Assembly (NCBI GenBank): GCA_947074225.1
Contig: CAMTOX010000039.1
Location: 1-10,296 of the forward strand
Source of the DNA: an uncultured bacterium
GTDB lineage: Bacteria; Bacteroidota; Bacteroidia; Bacteroidales; Paludibacteraceae
DNA: 10,296 bases
Direction of reading: 5' to 3'
How positions within the stretch are numbered: position 1 is the first letter of the stretch; each line of letters begins with the position of its first letter. The notes beneath the pieces were generated by a model that was not told the origin of the DNA, searched no databases, and worked only from the letters and a program-made list of their open reading frames with translations. The position numbers and the translations under genes are program-made. This document shows positions 5,943-10,296 of the stretch, piece after piece.

Positions 5943-8126
5943 ATGGCAACAATTATCGACCCAACAAAACAGGAATTTATAAGTTTATATAAAGATTTCT
6001 TGCATCGTGAAGGTGCATTGTTTCAATCTAATCAACGTCGATTACTATCCGATTATTTGAAATCGGTAGAGGGCGAAGTACAGTTAGATTTGGTGGCGCA
6101 TGCCAAAGCATTGCGTACGGCAATGATAGCGCATCGTGAGATAGGGTTGGGACGTCAACCTATTACAGCCATCTTATTGTATCAGACGGTGCGTTTAAAG
6201 GGTCAGAATCCTGAAGAGCTAGCCGAACTGTTTGGCCAAGATACCGTCTCCATATTACAGGGTTTGCTAAAATCGACCTCTCTTTATAACCGTCGTGGCG
6301 CTATGGAGAGTGAGAACTTCCGTAAACTATTGTTGACTTTTGCTCAAGATGTCCGCGTAATTATGATTATGATTGTGGATAGGTTAGAGACGATGCGCCA
6401 TTTAGATCGTTATGATGTGGATAGTCAACAGGAGATTGCTCGTGAGGTGTCATTTCTTTATGCTCCTTTGGCTCACAGAATGGGTTTGTATGCCATTAAA
6501 ACAGAGTTGGAAGATCTCTCATTAAAATATACCTCGCGTGAAATATATAAAGAGATTGCCCAGAAACTGAATGAGACCAAGCGTTCGCGCGAAGCATATA
6601 TTGCGAGCTTTATTGAGCCGGTAAAAAAACAGTTGCAGAGCGATGGGTTAAGATTCAGCATTAAAGGTCGTACCAAATCTATTCACTCTATATGGAATAA
6701 GATACGCAAACAGCAGGTGCCTTTTGAGAAGGTGTACGATTTATTTGCTATTCGTATTATCATAGATTGTCCTATTGAGAAGGAGAAGGCTGCTTGTTGG
6801 CAAGCCTTCTCAGTGGTAACGAATATGTACTCCTACAACACCAACCGTTTGCGCGACTGGATATCGGCTCCAAAGTCTAATGGCTATGAGAGTTTACACG
6901 TTACCGTGATGGGCCCGGAGGGGAAGTGGGTAGAGGTACAGATACGTACTAAGCGCATGGACGAGATAGCCGAAAAGGGTATGGCAGCTCACTGGAAGTA
7001 TAAAGGTGGCAAGAGTGACTCGGCAGCTATGGATGAGTTTCTAAAGAATCTGCGCGACATTTTGGAAACATCGGCCGAAGGAAATGACCATGAAGTGATG
7101 AGCGAATTTAAAATGCAGCTTTATGAGGACGATGTGTTTGTTTTTACTCCTAAGGGCGACCTACATAAATTACGCAAGGGAGCCACAGTATTGGACTTTG
7201 CCTTCTCTATACACTCTAATGTGGGGTCGCATTGTGTGGGTGCCATAGTAAATAATAAACATGTGACCTTTAAACAGGTGTTGGAGAATGGCGATCAGGT
7301 AAATATTATCACTGCCCCTAATCAGAAACCCAAGCAAGATTGGCTGCAAGTGGCTAAGACGGCTAAAGCACGTGTGAAGATTAAACAGGCCATAAAAGAG
7401 CTAGAGTTTAAAGAGGCTAATGATGGTAGAGAGATTCTGAATAGGCGAGTGAAGAATTGGAAACTTGAGGTGAATGATGGCGACATTACCCGATTGATTA
7501 AGAAAATGGGCTATAAAAATAGTACCAGTTTCTATATTGATATCTTTAATGAGAAGTTGAATTTGCAAACCATTCGCGAGAAACTTACCGAGACAGAGGC
7601 TGCTACCGATGTGGTATTGCCGCGTACTGCCGAAGGGTTTAGTAGAGAGACAGAGTTGCAGAAGATTACTACCAAAGACGATGCGTTAGTCATTGATCAG
7701 AATCTTAAAAATATTCATTACTCATTGGCTAAATGTTGTAATCCTATTTATGGGGACGATATTTTTGGGTTTGTATCTATCAATGGTGGTATAAAGATTC
7801 ACCGTAAGGATTGTCCAAATGCGCCACAAATGATTTCACGTTTCGGGTATCGGATCGTGAATGCTCGATGGAGTGGGGAAGGAAAACAGAATGATTATAC
7901 CATTCGCTTGCATGTAATAGGGCATGACGATATTGGTATTGTAACAAATATTACTTCGTTAATAAATAAAGAGCCGAATATTATGATGCGTTCCATATCG
8001 GTCGATAGTCATGATGGACTGTTTGAAGGTAACCTAACCATATTGGTGAAGGAGTTGCACCAATTGGAGCAGTTAATAAAGAAGTTGCAGGCTATAAAAG
8101 GTGTAAAACAGGTGTTTAGAGTTTAA
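5943..8126 (+). CDS. relA: RelA/SpoT family (p)ppGpp synthetase with degenerate HD hydrolase domain
   Basis: Long RelA/SpoT proteins make (p)ppGpp from ATP and GTP or GDP on starved ribosomes. This one has 727 residues in the full family order. The HD domain is about 40-190, the synthetase about 235-355, TGS about 396-458, the zinc-finger-like CC...H...C about 598-624 (C598, C599, H620, C624) and ACT about 652-727. The synthetase looks intact: GRTKSIHSIW, D266 in YDLFAIR, APKSNGYESLH and VEVQIRT (330-336). The hydrolase does not. The LHDvvED motif reads LYQTVRL (79-85), so the metal-binding His-Asp pair is lost, and only D146 of the later VDRL motif remains. It should therefore be synthetase-only, like RelA. 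The RxKD/ExDD position reads RLRD (302-305), closer to the bifunctional Rel/SpoT type. Bacteroides species are known to carry two long homologues, so a bifunctional SpoT is expected elsewhere. A TTG at 5877 would add 22 residues not typical of the family. Confidence 0.93.
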   Translation: MATIIDPTKQEFISLYKDFLHREGALFQSNQRRLLSDYLKSVEGEVQLDLVAHAKALRTAMIAHREIGLGRQPITAILLYQTVRLKGQNPEELAELFGQDTVSILQGLLKSTSLYNRRGAMESENFRKLLLTFAQDVRVIMIMIVDRLETMRHLDRYDVDSQQEIAREVSFLYAPLAHRMGLYAIKTELEDLSLKYTSREIYKEIAQKLNETKRSREAYIASFIEPVKKQLQSDGLRFSIKGRTKSIHSIWNKIRKQQVPFEKVYDLFAIRIIIDCPIEKEKAACWQAFSVVTNMYSYNTNRLRDWISAPKSNGYESLHVTVMGPEGKWVEVQIRTKRMDEIAEKGMAAHWKYKGGKSDSAAMDEFLKNLRDILETSAEGNDHEVMSEFKMQLYEDDVFVFTPKGDLHKLRKGATVLDFAFSIHSNVGSHCVGAIVNNKHVTFKQVLENGDQVNIITAPNQKPKQDWLQVAKTAKARVKIKQAIKELEFKEANDGREILNRRVKNWKLEVNDGDITRLIKKMGYKNSTSFYIDIFNEKLNLQTIREKLTETEAATDVVLPRTAEGFSRETELQKITTKDDALVIDQNLKNIHYSLAKCCNPIYGDDIFGFVSINGGIKIHRKDCPNAPQMISRFGYRIVNARWSGEGKQNDYTIRLHVIGHDDIGIVTNITSLINKEPNIMMRSISVDSHDGLFEGNLTILVKELHQLEQLIKKLQAIKGVKQVFRV

Positions 8127-8224
8127 ACAGTGGCCAATGTTTCTATAGCTCTGTTATTCATAGCTTTTGGAGTATTGGTTTTCTCTCTTAGAATAACATA
8201 TATCTTTTTGTATGTATGAATTAT

Positions 8225-8252
8225 GTATAACCGCAACTTGTTGTGGTTATAC
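8225..8252 (+). terminator. Strong hairpin after rel, probable terminator
   Basis: Bases 8225-8236 pair with 8241-8252 in a 12-bp stem (one G-T wobble) closed by a CTTG tetraloop. It lies 98 bases after the rel stop and is followed by TATTTAAT rather than a pure T-run. It is the most stable simple hairpin in the window and the best candidate for separating rel from the regulator gene downstream. Bases 8127-8224 show nothing else recognisable. Confidence 0.6.
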
Positions 8253-8392
8253 TATTTAATGTTGGTTATTAATTAATTATTAGTGCGTTTACTAGCTAAA
8301 TATTTATAGAGATTTACAGAATGTGTTTATAAAAGCGAATAGAAATGCATAAATATAATCTATAAACTCTTTTATATGTGAAAATAAAATCT

Positions 8393-8400
8393 TATTTTTG
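8393..8400 (+). promoter_or_regulatory. Predicted -7 box for the TPR/AraC regulator
   Basis: TATTTTTG fits TAnnTTTG and lies 24 bases before the ATG at 8425. No convincing TTG -33 element is at the right distance. The box covers the in-frame TTG at 8398, which argues that this TTG is promoter sequence and not the start codon. Confidence 0.45.
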
Positions 8401-8424
8401 GAGATATTATTTTATAATTACAAA

Positions 8425-10083
8425 ATGTTTAATAAATCGACCTGTCATATTTTGTTTTTACCCCTCTTTTTACTCATCCCACACTTCTTATTTGGGAGCG
8501 AGAAACATAAAATTGAACCTCAATTAGCTCTATTCTCCGAGGTCGATACCCATATAGCCGATAAGGATATTCCCATGGCCGTATATTGTATGGAGATGTT
8601 AGAGTCTATGTATCCCTCTATAAAGGAATCCGCCTTGCGTAAGCGTTATATTGATTTGTTGAATAGAACTAGTATGGCTTGCTATGATGCTAATATGTTC
8701 TCTACCTCTTTAACTTTTGCCTATAAAGGCATAGATTTATGCGAATCGGAAAAATATGTACAGCCACTACCGGAGCTATATAAAACAGCAGGTAATATCA
8801 TGAGTGTGTTTGAAGATTATGATAATGCCATGAAGTATTATTTAGTGAGTTTGGATAAAGCCACTCAAATGGGCGATGAGGTGATTGTTTCAAAAGCGTT
8901 GTCTAATTTGGTAATAATAAATTATATTGTAGATAGACCAGATGCTGCGCATTACTATTTTGATCAATTAACCAGTTTGCCGAAAACCAAGAGTATAGAC
9001 TCTGATCCAACACAAGTTTATGTGCTATATTATACTAAGGCAATAATGGAGAAGTTGGAGCTACATTACGATAGTGCTTATTATTATTTTAATTTAGCTT
9101 CTGAATTTGCCGAGTCGCATAATCTTCCGATACTTTATGTTACCTCTTGTAATTATGGTTTAGCCGAGATGTATGAGGATATGGGTATGACCGATTCTGC
9201 CAAATATTACTATTTAATTAATGAAGAGATATCGTCGTCGGAGCAAATTCCTGAGGAGCGTGTAGCGGCGTATAGAGCCTTGGCAAGAATAGCGCAGAAA
9301 GAGGGCGACTTGTCTAAAGCCTATTTTTATAAGGATCGGTATTTATCTATTTCAGACTCTATCTTTAATGCTAATGAATTAAGACAAGTAGAGCAGAATA
9401 GGTTTGAATATAATGAAGCCAATAATAGGTATCATATTAACCAGCTCAACAGGGTGAGCGAATCTAAATCTAAGTGGATACGTATTATTCTCTTTATATC
9501 GGTGGGATTGTTGTTATTGCTTCTCTTGATTCTGCGTCAGAAACGTATTCTTGACCATGCTTATGCAAGTTTATACGATCGTAATAAAGAGTTGCTTCGC
9601 TATGAGTCTCTCTGTTTTGATCAGGCGCAAAAGATAGTGGAGTTAAATGTTAAGCTGAAAGAGGGTTCGGGTGAAGTGCCCCCTATAAAAGAGTCGACAG
9701 GTAGTAGTAGTTTCCAGCCTAACGACATTCAAAAGCAACTTATAATAGAGTCTATAGAGAAATGTATACGCAATGTTGAGGTGATTTGTAATCCCGACTT
9801 TAGTTTGGAGCAGATGTCGGTAATGACCAATGTAAACTCCAAATATTTGTCACAAATAATCAATGAAACCTATCATCAAAATTTTAGAACTTTTATAAGT
9901 GAATATCGCATTCGCGAGGCTCAGCGTATGCTTTCTAATGGTGCAGAATATGGGAATTACACGATTCAATCTATTGGTGAACGTGTAGGCTATCGTTCTC
10001 AATCGACCTTTATTTCCGTGTTTAAGAAAACTACAGGTTTAACTCCATCGCAATATCAACAGTTATCTCTTCAGAATAGCTAA
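8425..10083 (+). CDS. Transmembrane TPR regulator with C-terminal AraC-type DNA-binding domain
   Basis: This 552-residue protein is probably a one-piece sensor-regulator. A signal peptide or N-terminal anchor spans about 7-23. A helical repeat region of TPR type follows (about 35-330), with recurring patterns such as YDNAMKYYLVSLDKA (132-146) and DSAYYYFNLASEFAE. One membrane helix lies at 351-371 and is followed by Arg/Lys. A short coiled-coil-like linker (375-415) leads to a C-terminal AraC/XylS domain. Its first helix-turn-helix is about 459-481 and its second about 512-544, including the family signature IGERVGYRSQSTFISVFKKTTGLTP in part. The layout puts the TPRs in the periplasm and the DNA-binding domain in the cytoplasm. 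Membrane regulators of this plan are frequent in Bacteroidetes; their signals and targets are mostly unknown. The target here may be the gene cut off at the contig end. The ATG at 8425 begins the signal peptide. Confidence 0.9.
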   Translation: MFNKSTCHILFLPLFLLIPHFLFGSEKHKIEPQLALFSEVDTHIADKDIPMAVYCMEMLESMYPSIKESALRKRYIDLLNRTSMACYDANMFSTSLTFAYKGIDLCESEKYVQPLPELYKTAGNIMSVFEDYDNAMKYYLVSLDKATQMGDEVIVSKALSNLVIINYIVDRPDAAHYYFDQLTSLPKTKSIDSDPTQVYVLYYTKAIMEKLELHYDSAYYYFNLASEFAESHNLPILYVTSCNYGLAEMYEDMGMTDSAKYYYLINEEISSSEQIPEERVAAYRALARIAQKEGDLSKAYFYKDRYLSISDSIFNANELRQVEQNRFEYNEANNRYHINQLNRVSESKSKWIRIILFISVGLLLLLLLILRQKRILDHAYASLYDRNKELLRYESLCFDQAQKIVELNVKLKEGSGEVPPIKESTGSSSFQPNDIQKQLIIESIEKCIRNVEVICNPDFSLEQMSVMTNVNSKYLSQIINETYHQNFRTFISEYRIREAQRMLSNGAEYGNYTIQSIGERVGYRSQSTFISVFKKTTGLTPSQYQQLSLQNS

Positions 10084-10145
10084 TAGCGTTTTTATTCATT
10101 AATCTTCTGAGATTTCACATTTTATCTTATTTTTCTTTTTAAATT

Positions 10146-10170
10146 CTTTCGATTTTCAAGAAATCGAAAG
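10146..10170 (+). terminator. Hairpin after the regulator gene, possible terminator
   Basis: CTTTCGATTT (10146-10155) pairs perfectly with AAATCGAAAG (10161-10170) around TCAAG, giving ten pairs, 62 bases after the stop. The T-rich DNA lies before the stem and not after it, so a classical intrinsic terminator is not fully supported. It could also be an operator-like inverted repeat. Confidence 0.45.
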
Positions 10171-10177
10171 AGGTGAT

Positions 10178-10209
10178 ATTGGATATTTACTTCTAATATT
10201 ATATGTTTG
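10178..10209 (+). promoter_or_regulatory. Predicted promoter pointing off the contig end
   Basis: This is the best full match in the window to the Bacteroidetes consensus. A TTG -33 element (10179-10181) is followed after 20 bases by TATGTTTG (10202-10209). Transcription would begin near 10215 and run into a gene not present here, because genomic sequence ends at about 10250. Confidence 0.5.
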
Positions 10210-10250
10210 CATTGCTAAGAATATAGTGTTATATTTTTAGTAATGTTTAT

Positions 10251-10296
10251 AGATCGGAAGAGCACACGTCTGAACTCCAGTCACATTCAGAAATCT
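10251..10296 (+). other. Illumina TruSeq adapter plus index (assembly artefact)
   Basis: From AGATCGGAAGAGC onward the sequence matches the standard TruSeq read-1 3' adapter (10251-10284). It continues with an 8-base index ATTCAGAA (10285-10292) and ATCT, the first bases of the adapter's distal part. The index matches my recollection of the i7 index D705. These 46 bases are untrimmed library sequence, not biology, and should be removed from the contig. Confidence 0.98.

Noticed and set aside
8398..8424. TTG start adding nine residues to the TPR/AraC regulator
   Set aside because: The TTG lies inside a consensus -7 box, and the added residues precede an otherwise normal signal peptide beginning at the ATG 8425.

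Overview
The window reads as one short contig from a Bacteroidetes genome, most likely order Bacteroidales. The evidence is AT-rich intergenic DNA, promoters of the Bacteroidetes sigma type (TAnnTTTG -7 boxes), few Shine-Dalgarno sites, a protease with a type IX secretion-like C-terminal domain, and a membrane-spanning TPR/AraC-type regulator of a kind common in this phylum. All genes are on the + strand. I cannot settle family or genus. The last 46 bases are not genomic: they are an Illumina TruSeq adapter with its index, so real sequence ends at about 10250.

Layout. Bases 1-218 hold a small array of 11-bp repeats at the contig edge, then a promoter for a 75-residue ribbon-helix-helix protein (219-446). 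Next come rmuC (557-1834) and a secreted M6-family zinc metalloprotease with a C-terminal sorting-like domain (1927-4056). A short-chain dehydrogenase (4152-4925) is followed after 25 bases by a small secreted protein (4951-5325). A 617-base gap with several hairpins and a promoter leads to a long RelA/SpoT homologue (5943-8126). After a strong hairpin and another promoter comes a TPR / transmembrane / AraC-type regulator (8425-10083), then a hairpin and a promoter that points off the contig.

How the genes relate. Most are ordinary housekeeping or accessory genes: rmuC in genome maintenance, rel in the (p)ppGpp stringent response. The most interesting local relation is between the M6 protease and the small secreted protein two genes downstream. 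After its signal peptide, the small protein matches the N-terminal, presumably pro-, region of the protease without gaps (19 of 49 residues identical by hand), but it has no catalytic domain. It may be a free-standing prodomain acting as inhibitor, chaperone or immunity factor, comparable in concept to other protease/propeptide-like inhibitor pairs. A second point is that the RelA/SpoT protein has an intact synthetase domain but has lost the HD hydrolase residues, so it should only make (p)ppGpp.

Several nominal open reading frames begin at TTG or GTG. I chose internal ATG starts where a signal peptide, a family N-terminus or promoter overlap supports them.
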